The notes under the pieces were generated by a model. The model was not told the DNA's origin, did not search any database, and saw only the letters and a list, made by a program, of their open reading frames with translations. Of a DNA stretch of 64,000 nucleotides, positions 47,380 through 57,685 are shown in pieces; position 1 is the stretch's first letter, and every line of letters starts with the position of its first letter. The DNA is taken from NCBI GenBank assembly GCA_028583685.1, contig JAMXIF010000031.1, forward strand, positions 3,787,610 through 3,851,609. Reading direction: 5' to 3'. The position numbers and the translations under genes were made by a program. This DNA comes from Petaurus breviceps papuanus (taxonomy: Eukaryota > Chordata > Mammalia > Diprotodontia > Petauridae).

Positions 47380-49520
47380 AAACAAGAGACTGACCAAAAA
47401 AAAGAGAAACCATAAATCTCATTCATACCTAAAACAATTGACCCTGAAAACAAATCAAAAAGGAAAAAAAATTAAGTATCACTAAATTATCTGAATGCCA
47501 TAACCAAAAAAGAGCCTAGATTTCTATTTCATGAAATCTGCCCAGAATTCTTAAAACCAGAGAACAAAAAGAAAATGTAAAGAACCCACTGGTCAACCTC
47601 CTGAAACCACAAAATAACTGCCAGTAAAAATCAAAACCAAAATCCAGAGCTTCCAGTTTTAAATATTACAAGCATCTAGAAATGAAAAGATTCAAATACA
47701 AAAAGCCACCATCAACATAATACATGATTTAGCAATCACCATCACAAAGAAACAGAGAGCCTGGATCTGATATTCCAGAAGACAAAGACTTAGAACCCAG
47801 GAATAAGTTACTGAGCATATCATACTCCTACAGGAGGAAAAAAAAAACAGACTTTTATTGAAATAGGGGACTTCCAAAGTATTCTTAAGAAAAAGATTAG
47901 AACTCCAGAAAACAATGAAGTTCAAACATAAGAATTAAGAATCTTAAAGAGAGAAATATGAATGATTGATCAAATGGGCCAAATAAGGATAAACTAAATT
48001 TCTTTACTAAAAATATAGAAAAATGATACATCACCCCGTCATCAACACTGGTCACAGAGGGAGTCTAAATTAAACAAGGCCTAGGAGTGCTTCTTCTATA
48101 TCTTGATGATTTTAAGAATGGAAAGAGAGATCAAGAAAAATAAACTAACGTGAAAACAGAAATGAAGGCTAGGGGAAATTATCTCACATAATCAGGGTGA
48201 ACAAGGACACATCTGAGAGGGGTGGGGCAGGTGAGGCATGCAATCAAGAGGCTGAGACTTAACGTCTCAATAAATTGAACTGCACAGAGGGAAGAAAACA
48301 TGTATATGATTGTTAAGTAAAAAAGAAAAATGCTTTTTTTAAAAACTAATAAAATAACTAATTATCCTTAAAGAGAAGAAAATCTAATTATTAAAAAAGA
48401 AAATTCATAAAAATTGAAAAGAAAATGAAATGTCATTATCATAAACTACTTTGTTAAATTATGTCAACAGAAATAATGTCAAAGAAATAGATGAATTGTC
48501 ACAAAAAAAATTCTAATAAACTATGTAAATAATCTAACATTAGGGCAGGAAAAGTTAAACAAATCATACATCAACTCCAACTTTTTTTACATCAATGAAA
48601 ACAAATTTACAACTGAATTTTAACAAAAGAAAATTAATTTCCATATTACAAGAACTATTTTCACCTTTCGAAGCTCTAGCAATGTTACAAATATACTCCT
48701 TTTTTTTTTTAAGATAGCAGAGGTTTATAATACTGATATTCAGATTAATCCTAAAAAATATAGGCTTGGTAATGAAACAAGGGAGAGAGAACCCAAAGGA
48801 AGAAAACTGTAAACTATTATCCTTAATGAACATTGATGAATAAATTTTAAACAAAATATAAGCAAATGCACTACAACAACATATTGAAACATGACCAGGT
48901 AGGAATTACACCAGTAATACTGTACTAGTACAACATTAAGCTATCAAAATGACTGATTAAATTAGAAACAGATAATTAAAATCATGTAATTATATTAATG
49001 TATTCTGAAAAGAACTGGCAAATTACAACACCCTTTTCTGATTAAAAAAAATTAGATAGAATATGAAAAAATGACCCTGTCCTTAATATAGTAAATTGTA
49101 TCTAAATCTAAAACAAAGAGCAAATATCTCATATAACAGAAAAAAGTATGAAGTCTTTCCAGTAGATCAGGGGTAAAGCAAGGATGGCCACTGTCAATTC
49201 TATTATTTAATAATGTGCTCAAAATGCTTGTTAGAACAGTTAGACAAGAAAAAGAGACTGAGGCAGTAACAATAATAAAAAGGAAAACCAATCTTAAAAG
49301 TCCTAAGCAAGATACCTGAGGCAAGTGAAAAGTCTGTAGAAACAAATTCAGCAAAGTTGCAAGATATTTATGTATCTTTATATATTTATATAAATCCACA
49401 TAAAATCACCAGCACTAGAGAATGTTACCGATAAAACCTACCAGAAATTCCACTTAAAATAATTATCAAAATGTATAAAATATTTCAAAGCCTATCTATC
49501 AAGAGATATCTAGGAACAAT
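47380..49520 (+). mobile_element. Old L1: ORF1, spacer and part of ORF2
   Basis: Worn ORF1 text (47440-47930, e.g. 'agagagcctggatctgatat'), a spacer to ~48270, then ORF2 fragments including 'gatcaggggtaaagcaagga', the RT 'S-G-V-K-Q-G-C-P' equivalent. Heavily decayed, among the oldest L1s here. Confidence 0.7.
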
Positions 49521-49549
49521 ATAGACTGTTAACAAAAACTGTCCTTTTA

Positions 49550-50390
49550 TTAGTCTTCTCCATTTCATGCTACATTACATCGTCTTATCACAAAATCTGA
49601 TAGACCTTGTCTCATACTCCATGACACAATGGCCCAACATGAAAAATAAGCTTTATTCCTGATTTCCACTTTGAGATATTCCCTTTGTCACCATTATTCC
49701 ATTGCCTTTCTGTTTTGAGTTTCATTCCATCCAAATAAAATACTTAATCCAGATTCTAATGACAGTTATCCACCAGTACTCAAGTTTTTGTTGTTGTTGT
49801 TATTGTTGTTTGGGGGGGGGGGGGGGGGGGGGGGTGGGGGAATTAAAGGGGATTTATTTGCAGATAAAGGCTGACTATGCTATTCTCCTGCTCAACATGT
49901 TTTAGCAGCTGCCTATTATACACAGGATAAAATTCATGGTTGTCTATTTGGAAATATAAACTATAGCTACTTCAAAAAATCTTAAAAGCCAGACTGATTT
50001 CTCTATATTAGACTTCATCTAATAATTTAAGGTTCCCCTTACATAATGTCTTCCATCTTCAGATCATTGCACAGTTTACTACTTACACTTGAAATGCTTT
50101 CTTTCTACTTCTGGAACTCCTGGAACCTAGCTAGCTCCAATGGACTTGAGATTCATTTCTAAACAGAGGTCAAGTGCCACTTAACTACAGAAAGCCCTTA
50201 CTAATAACCGCAAATCATTATCAACTATCACAACAGTTACTTTGTAGCTATTTCTATTTATTTGTTGTTTTCACTCAGTAGAAAATAAGCTCCATGAAAG
50301 CATGTATTTCCTTTTTCCTTTGTATGCCCACCCTGGCACCCTACCAAGTAGTGAATAAATGTTTCTTAAATTGAGTACAATTATATACTT
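49550..50390 (+). mobile_element. L2 LINE, 3' part
   Basis: 'gctgactatgctattctcct', 'ttccatcttcagatcattgc', 'aagctccatgaaagcatgta' and 'agtgaataaatgtttcttaa' follow L2 ORF2 end and 3'UTR in order. It contains the G23 homopolymer at 49812-49834. Confidence 0.68.
49812..49834. repeat. G23 homopolymer
   Basis: Twenty-three consecutive G, then T and five more G, after a (TTG)n-like stretch. Confidence 0.95.
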
Positions 50391-50977
50391 TCTCTCAAAC
50401 TCAACAATGCTATGCATAAAGTAGGCAATAAATCTAACTGCTTATGTATCATATTATCCTAAGTATTTCCTTTCTAATGAATTTTTCTTCGAGGACTTGA
50501 GAAAGTTAGATATGTGTACCAAAGCAACACAGCACTCTTTTTCTATAATGTAAAACCTTTACCACATGTTCTATTCTGAAGTCTCTATGACACAGAAATG
50601 ACCTTGGGTGCAGGGTATGAGCTCCTGTAATAATCAAGAAAGGCTTCATGCATAGAATAACCTACTGGATGACCACAGTATTAAGACACACCTAATTAAA
50701 TTCAGAGTCTTATCCCTGGAAATTATGAAAGGTGGTAAAAGGAGAAGGAAAAAAGACACATTACCATTAACTCATGATTACACAAACATTAATGGCACTA
50801 CCGTAACAAAGGCTTGGAGAACATTGATTTTTATCATTAAGCTGAAGAACCCAATGTGATGAATTTACAGATCTCTTTAAAAAAATAAAACTAACAACCA
50901 CTACTAGCATGTATTAGCTCTTAAATTTCACAACCTAGGTCAGTAAAAAGTGAGCACATTTAATAGGATTCTTAATT
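50391..50977. other. Intron 2 next to exon 2, unassigned
   Basis: No repeat or RNA gene recognised. Confidence 0.5.
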
Positions 50978-50983
50978 TATTAC

Positions 50984-51072
50984 CTGTTTCAACGGTGTTT
51001 TCTGTTTCTGCTGCTTCCAACCCATCCATGCTATCATCATCCTCCACTGTAGTTTTTCCTCTATTTCGAGGC
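50984..51072 (-). CDS. KMT2C: KMT2C exon 2
   Basis: Minus-strand exon of 89 bp; acceptor TTTATAG ends at 51073, donor GTAATA at 50978-50983. One base completes a Lys codon from exon 1, followed by 29 codons (PRNRGKTTVEDDDSMDGLEA onward to NTVET) and one base shared with exon 3. Human is PRSRGKTAVEDEDSMDGLET... at residues 55-83. It follows the basic AT-hook region encoded in exon 1, which is outside the window, and begins the acidic linker. It is separated from exon 3 by a 30.5-kb intron full of repeats. Frame and length agree exactly with human. Confidence 0.95.
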
Positions 51073-51073
51073 C

Positions 51074-52140
51074 TATAAATGAAACAATGAAACCTCATTA
51101 AATTATAACATTAACTTTATAGCTATTTGCATTGTACCTAGAACAGAAGTATGTGAAATGTACTAATACAAAAGAAAAATTCTCAAAAATTAGATCCAAA
51201 TTACCTCGCAGAAGCTGAATAGCTGCTAGCTTTAATAGTACACCAGTTTAAATAAATTGTTTCCCCAATAGTCTTCTCCAGAATAGAATGCTTTTTACAC
51301 CTTGAAAAGTTCTCTGAATAGTTCTATGCAGCAACATCTGGGGTTTACTGTAATTAATTCTAATGTAAAAGAAAATGCGAATGTAATAAGCATTATCTTA
51401 AATATGAAACAGATTTCAAAATGATATCTAAAGGTAAGGTTGTGACTTTCCCTTTCCACCATTCATTTTCTACACTAATATATTCCCTTTTTTCTCTTTT
51501 AAATCTTCATATCAGAACACCAGAGCCTCTGTTTTTCAAATCATTGTGTATGTTATTTTAACTTTTTCCAAAGTCAAGAGATTTAGGCTACAATAACTAT
51601 ATAGTAACAACTTTACCTTTATATATCATCTGGAATCTTTTATTTCATATTTAAGATAAAGATAGGATAGGATAGGGACTCAAAGGAAAAGAAGATTTTA
51701 ACAGGAAGCCTGAAAAATGCTATTAAAACATGCTTGTTTATATGAAAAGAATGGAATTCTGAAAAGTCTGGAAAGTATAGACAAGCAGGACAGTTTTGAG
51801 AATGACATATGGCACTGCACTTGAGTATGCACAAATCTACACACTTAGACACACATCCTTGATGAGGCAGTATTTTATGGGATTCAATTTTATTTTATTT
51901 TTTAAATTATGTGGCTCTTACATGCCAGTATTAGTAATTTTGTGTCTAAAACCACCACTGATGTAATATCAAACACTAGTTCTCCAATGCCCTCCCCTCC
52001 ACAAATTCAGATATAGTAACTATCATTGAAAGTTTATGCAACCCTCTGCTCCTTCAGTATGCATGCTCTCTCTGCTTCAAAGAGGAATTTATATTTCATA
52101 GTGTGATAAAAACTTCGTTATTACAGCTCCTCAGAGTTCT
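51074..52140. other. Intron 1 next to exon 2, unassigned
   Basis: AT-rich, no recognisable transposon or exon. Confidence 0.5.
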
Positions 52141-52149
52141 ACTTGTTTT

Positions 52150-52725
52150 CTACCATATCTCCATTCAAATTATATATATCCCTTGTACCTCTCCACCATC
52201 ATTACCACCCCACAGTTCTTTCAAGTTCATAAAAACCTTCCCATGCATCTCTGAATTCCTCAGTCATCACTTCTTACAGCTCTATAGTATTTTGTAATGC
52301 CTACATTTTAGCTTGTCCAGCAATTCACCATTTGATGGGTGTGTCCTCATATCAATAAAAATTAAGTCCCCATATACACCGAAATACTTGCAGCAGCACT
52401 TTTTAAGATACCAGAAATTACAAAATCAAGTAGATACCCATTGATTGAGGAATGGCTAAACAAAGTTGGGTACATGAATGTAATGTAATATTACTGTGTA
52501 CTAAGAAATGATGTACAAGACAAATATAGAGAATCATGCAAAGATCTGATGTACTGTGAAGTAAGCAGATCCAAGAAAACAATATATACAGTAACTACAA
52601 TTATAAAAATGGAAGGATCACAACTGGAAAAAAATCAGAATTTAGTATAATCAAATTATAAACATCAAAAATTACTCAGAATGATATGAGGACACACCAA
52701 TTAACTCCTTAGTGGAAGTGGGAGG
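52150..52725. mobile_element. Two opposed L1 fragments
   Basis: 52150-52360 is minus-strand L1 text ('caccatttgatgggtgtgtc'); 52370-52720 is plus-strand L1 text ('cattgattgaggaatggcta'). A 17-bp exact inverted repeat sits at 52338-52354 and 52682-52698. Confidence 0.65.
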
Positions 52726-52872
52726 ACCACAAGTGTCATTAACACTATACATTTTTTTCCCCTTTTAAAAACACTTTGTCATATAGCATGGCTCTACAAA
52801 ATTCAATGGGAAGGATACTGGGAATAACTATGGTGTTAAAAAAAAACCTTCAATAAAAACGCTAAAAAAAAG

Positions 52873-53020
52873 ATTATAGGATCACGGAAGTAGAGTTAGA
52901 ACTAATTTAGTTCAACTTTCTCATTTTGCAAATGAGGAAATGAAAGCCAACAGAAGTTAAGTGACTTCACTAAGGTAGTAGCAGAGTCAAGAGTCCAACC
53001 TTGCTACTCTTCACTTCCAA
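52873..53020. mobile_element. MIR/THER1-type relic
   Basis: 'ataggatcacggaagtagag', 'catttgcaaatgaggaaa'-like text and 'aagttaagtgacttcactaa' mark an old MIR-class SINE. Confidence 0.5.
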
Positions 53021-53088
53021 CATAATGTTTCCTGTATTATACAAAGATTCTTCCTTTAAAAGGAGATGAAGTTAAGAAAATAGTTGTG

Positions 53089-53929
53089 GACAGTTCTGAG
53101 CTGCCACCTCTGAGATCTGGCTTCTTGGTCCACACTCCCCATCACTGTTTAACCTGCAAAAATGTCTGACAAACCAGATATGGCTGAGATTCAGAAATCT
53201 GTTAAGTCTAAATTGAAGACAGAAACACAGGAGAAAAACCCAATGTCTTAAAAAAAAAAAAAAGGAGAAGCAAGCAGGTGAATCGTAATGAAATCTGCCC
53301 TGCCAACATGCACTGTATATTCCACAAGCATTGCCTTCTTAATTTGACTTCTTTTAGTTGTTTAACTTGTAAGATGCAAAGAGGTTGGATAAAGTTTAAA
53401 TGACTGTGCTGCCCCTTTAAGTATCAAAAGAATAAATAACTACTGACATTGAATTGAATGAAGGCCAAGATGGCTGCCTCTTTCCATCTGCCTATATCCT
53501 GGCTAATTTGGGTCCTGGTGGCATTAGAAAAAAAATTTTTTTTAAAAGAAGAGCTTGCACCATGGGGTGGCTAGGTCGCGCAGTGAATAGAGCACCAGCC
53601 CTGGAGTCAGAAGGACCTGAGTTCAAATACAGCCTAAGACACTTAACACAAAAATTGGCCATGTGACCTTGAGCAAGTCACTTAACCCCAACTGCCCCTC
53701 CAAAAAGCCACCAAAAAAAAAAGAGTTTGCATGTTGGTGAAAAGAAGAAGCCCGGTGGGACTACAGTAAATCTACTTAACAGTAAAATGGAAAGCTGTAC
53801 CAAGGTCCTGGCAAGTTGTAAAACGCAGTTAAACAGAATGTCTTTTTTTGTTGTTGTTCAAATGATTTTAATTATCGGAATGCACAATTTTTAATATGCA
53901 AATAAAAAGTTTTAAAACCTGAAAAAACA
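53089..53929 (+). pseudogene. TMSB4X: Thymosin beta-4 processed pseudogene
   Basis: Intronless copy of thymosin beta-4 mRNA, the small cytoplasmic G-actin-sequestering protein. ATG at 53162 opens [20 protein letters not shown], against the parent's [20 protein letters not shown]. The frame continues ETQEKNP and then stops at TAA 53249-53251 after 29 codons; an A-run and small losses destroy the middle, with the QEKQAGES end visible as 'agaagcaagcaggtgaatcg'. The long 3'UTR is intact in outline ('aagatgcaaagaggttggat', 'caaatgattttaattatcgg'), ending at AATAAAAAG. Exact 15-bp target duplications (aagaaaatagttgtg) lie at 53074-53088 and 53930-53944. A SINE later entered the 3'UTR. Non-functional. 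Confidence 0.95.
53563..53722 (+). mobile_element. Marsupial SINE inside the thymosin pseudogene
   Basis: Complete SINE splitting the pseudogene 3'UTR; flanks 'agagcttgcaccatg' and 'agagtttgcatg' are the diverged target duplication from the parent text 'aacttgcatgttgg'. Confidence 0.92.
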
Positions 53930-54070
53930 AAGAAAATAGTTGTGACTAAAGGAAAATGCACTAAGCCTAGAAAAATCTAAAATTAACTCTGAAATGTTTT
54001 TTTTCACAATCAAAAATACAAAAAAAAAACCAAGACAAAGAGTTACTTTTTAAATTTTTATATAAAATTT

Positions 54071-54147
54071 ACCCTCCCAAAAAACAGCAAATGCAAAAGG
54101 AACTGAATATTTACAAAAATATAAAATCTCCCCAAAACAAGCCTTCT
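54071..54147 (+). repeat. Direct duplication, copy 1
   Basis: Matches 54833-54907 closely: shared 'aaaacagcaaatgcaaaagg' and 'tttacaaaaatataaaatct'. Not a known repeat to me. Confidence 0.88.
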
Positions 54148-54832
54148 CCACAAATAAATGAAAAGATAAGGAGAGAATTTGTAACTGAAAATAAAACTGA
54201 ATTTAAAGAATAAACAAGATATCCTGCTGCTCTTACTGAGTCTTGCCTCAGTTTTACTGAAGCATAGACCATTTGTTCTAAGCTTTTTCCCAATTCTATG
54301 CCTCAAATACCTAATTATCCCTCATCTTTTAAGCATTATTCCCCACTCCAAAACTTCATTCTAACCTACTGCTTCCCAAATACAGCCAGACTTTTACCAT
54401 TCTTAAAACCTTCACATAATACAATCTTCCCCTCAAAGTAATATATCCTACATATCTCCTTCATTCTATAGCTAAAATCCAAAAAAGCTTTCTGGTTTCA
54501 GTAGCTCTTTTTGTTGGTCTTGGGATTTTTTTTCTTCTATTTTTGATAATGAAAAAAAAAAATTAAGTTGCTAATTTGTTGATTTTTCTAGGTTTTTAAA
54601 TTATATACTCTAGTTCATGTTGGCATTTTCTATTGTGTTATCATACATTTTCCTGAATTTTAGTTTTGAAGTTTAAAAAAGAGAGATGAATATCATTTTT
54701 AGATGGACTACATGGATTTTGTTATATTTCACTGCAATTAATTAACTTTAATATGCTACATTGATTCTATGATATATTTATTGACTAATTATAATCAGTA
54801 ATAACCATTATCTAGCTTGAAGGGAAGATTAT

Positions 54833-54907
54833 ACCCCCAAGAAAACAGCAAATGCAAAAGGAATTAAAGATTTACAAAAATATAAAATCTCCCAAAACAA
54901 GCCTTCT
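54833..54907 (+). repeat. Direct duplication, copy 2
   Basis: Partner of 54071-54147, 760 bp away in the same orientation. 54150-54830 between them has no recognised element. Confidence 0.88.
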
Positions 54908-54956
54908 TGCCTCACTGCCTCTACTTCACCTTACACTCACTTCAACCATGTATTCT

Positions 54957-55106
54957 AGGGGCAGCTAGATGTCTCAGAGGATAGAGTACTAAGCCTGGAG
55001 TCAGGAAGATGTGAGTTTAAATCTGTCCTCAGACACTTGACCCTGGGCAAATCACTTAACTTCTGTTTGCCTTAATTCACAAAGAGTCAGACACAACTGA
55101 ACAACA
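54957..55106 (+). mobile_element. MAR1-type SINE, shortened 3' domain
   Basis: 'ggggcagctagatgtctcag' head, 'acttctgtttgccttaattc', then directly 'aaagagtcagacacaactga': the middle of the 3' domain is missing. Confidence 0.85.
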
Positions 55107-55172
55107 CCAACCAGAGCATGCCTTACTTTTCTATCTTCTCTTTCAGGATGAGCTCATTCTAATGGATGAGTT

Positions 55173-55972
55173 TGATGGAATCCTAATAAAGGCCCCGTTC
55201 CAATATTCTAACTTCCTTATAGGTCCCACCTAACAGCAGGTCCACTGCCCCTACCTAGCCACTCACCTCCCTCTCCACAATATCCTAACTTCTCCCAAGA
55301 ACAGCAGGTGTGTCCATGAACTCATATTTCCCACAGAACAGCAGGTGTGTCCATGTGATGGGAAACCAGTCACTGCCTCTAGCTAGCCACTGCCCCCAGA
55401 CCTATTTCTCATATCTCTGACAGAAACAACAGGTGTGTCCATGCACTCAGTCACATCCATCTAGTCTCAGTCAGAACCATAATACTCTGCCAAACAGAAA
55501 GCAGCATCACCAGGAAGCTCAAGCAGGATATGGACCCCAAACAATAGAAGGGACATTCCCTAAGTAGGCACCTATGCAGTAATAGTAAAGAAAAGACCTA
55601 GAGTAAACTTATGATATAAAGAAGTTTATTATAATGTCATTATCATGCCTACATATCCCCCTAATGGGTTTTTCTATATGCATTATGGGTAACTGCATAC
55701 CCAGTTCCACTGTGACTGGGACTCCTTCCCTATTACTTTATCCCTTAAACCCCTCCTGCCTTTTTTAATAGTCATAATTTCTGTTAGATAATTGCATCTT
55801 TACCCTATAAAAAATCATCTTGCTTTCTCTGAAGTTGCTGGTTCCTCTTCAAACTTAACCCACTTTATGAGAGGTATTAATCTCTTAATAAATGCCTATC
55901 CTTGGATTAGAAGTGAAAAAAGAAAAAGACAAAAAAAAGGTCTGACTCTGAATCTTTGAGACGGTTCCAACA
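55173..55972 (+). mobile_element. Solo LTR, family B
   Basis: About 800 bp from TGATGGAATCC to GGTTCCAACA, giving imperfect inverted ends (TGATGGAATC against TGTTGGAACC). TATA-like ccctataaaa at ~55804 and AATAAA at ~55888. The U3 part carries three to four imperfect copies of 'acagcaggtgtgtccatg' (55232, 55301, 55338, 55426). Solo fossil LTR with no viral genes beside it. Confidence 0.65.
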
Positions 55973-56049
55973 CAACTCATCATAAGACTGCAACAGGTTT
56001 TTTATGTAAGTAATTCTTTATGTAAATAATTCCCAAACCTACATGTTCA

Positions 56050-56275
56050 ACACTCATCTTTCTCTGAGGTCTATCACCATGGGGGAAGGGGGAAACAGGA
56101 TGACATCTCTAGCCTTCCTAATCTGTATCTTGCCATTGGACCCAAACAGCTCCAGAGGAGAAAGTAAAACTGGTGACATTGCACAGCCCTCCCTCATTTA
56201 AATACAACTCACTTGCAAGTAATGGCATCACCTTCCTGATGTCATGGTCCTCCTTGAAAAAGACAAACAATAATC
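56050..56275 (+). mobile_element. RTE-like LINE 3' end
   Basis: 'gtgacattgcacagccctcc', 'cacttgcaagtaatggcatc' and 'gatgtcatggtcctccttga' form the reverse complement of the family text at 40066-40450; ends in 'gacaaacaataa'. Confidence 0.6.
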
Positions 56276-56599
56276 ACCAACAATTGTCTACTCAACATAT
56301 TGGCCTCCATCTCCTAAAGGCAACTCAACTTCACTATTTCCAAAACACAACTCATTAGATTTCACATTAACTTAGGAGCAACTAACTTTCTCCATGTGGT
56401 AGGAGATGGCTACCCTTCCTGATACCTAGATTCATAAACACTAAATTATCCTCAACTTTTAAGCCTGTTAGACATTTACTGTTTCCAGAAAATCAAGTGG
56501 AGTGTATTTGGTTATTTAGCACCTTAGATAATCCCAAAATATGTCATTTTTTGAGGCCTAACATTTGTAGTTTTCCAAAAGATTATAATCATCCCAAAA

Positions 56600-56815
56600 A
56601 CAGTCATCAGGGTATAGAAATTCATCTTGCCTTACTAGAAAGTTGGGGGGTGGGGATATAAGAGAGAACAGATTAAGGAAAGGGGTATTCAGTAGGCTAG
56701 CTATTTTGGGATGGGGGTAGGGGAAAGATAGGGAGAAAAATCCATAACTCAAAATCTTGTGGAAATGAATGTTAAAAACTAAAAATAAATTGGAAAAAAA
56801 GAAACTATTAAAAAT
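56600..56815 (+). mobile_element. L1 3'UTR fragment
   Basis: Resembles the 3'UTR of the HAL1-like elements ('gggagaaaaatccataactc', 'aaatcttgtggaaatgaatg') and ends A-rich. Confidence 0.6.
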
Positions 56816-57510
56816 CATCCCAAAAACAATTTAAAAAGTTCAAATCTTTAAAAAAAATAAAAAAGAACTAAAATCACTATATCAACAATTCAATACTCAT
56901 AGTAGCCACTATGAATATGGATGGGTATTTCCAGGGTAAATTCACAAAATATAAATCTCTTCCTCAAAGGCAAAAACTGAAATATTTATTCAGATACCAG
57001 AAAGTCAATTCTACAGGGTAACAAAGAATTTTATACAAATCACCAATCCAGGAAAAACTGACATCACCAAGCCTTCCCTCCATTAGGCCTCACCACAAAC
57101 AAGCTCCCCTAGGCAAAATTCCTCCCTCTCTCACTCAAGCTAGCTGCTCCGCCTCCATCTATCTTCCTGCTCCACCCTGCTGAGCAAGTTCCTCCTACCA
57201 TGGGCTCCAAATGACTCAGGCAATCAGCTAGACTTAGAGCAGGTCTAACAGGCCTACTAAAGGGTGGGAAAGATCTTCCCATTACAATTACCATGTGTCA
57301 TGTCCTCACCAAATCAGTGTTTGGGAACTTCATAAAGGTAGGCACACTAGTTTTGTTTTTAAAGTCGTCAACTTCATCAACAAGCACAAATATACAAGGA
57401 GGGAAAAAAGCCTCTAGAATGGAATGTAAAGTTTTAGTAACACAGAAGAAAATTAGCTCCTTTTTTCCCATTATAAAAAGAAGTTTTACTGATGCTTTTT
57501 GGGGTATCAC
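56816..57510. other. Intron 1, unassigned
   Basis: 57060-57290 is more GC-rich than its surroundings, with small frames on the minus strand but no recognisable domain; otherwise AT-rich. Confidence 0.45.
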
Positions 57511-57605
57511 TAATCACTTAACACTAGCAGTGTGACCTTGAGCATGTCACTTAACCCCAATTGCCCTGCCTTCCCCACCCCTCCAAAAAAGACACACAAA
57601 AAAAA
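57511..57605 (+). mobile_element. SINE 3' half
   Basis: 5'-truncated copy starting at 'cacttaacactagcagtgtg' with A tail. Confidence 0.82.
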
Positions 57606-57685
57606 TTTATGTGACATAAGTCAACTTTCATAATTATGGAAACAAGAATTCTAAAGCTAAATAAGTGATCTGAGTTATTACTTGC

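Noticed and set aside
57060-57290. GC-richer patch as exon 1 or promoter CpG island
   Set aside because: Few CpG, no MSSEEDK-like start and no AT-hook text (RPRGRPRK); not KMT2C exon 1.
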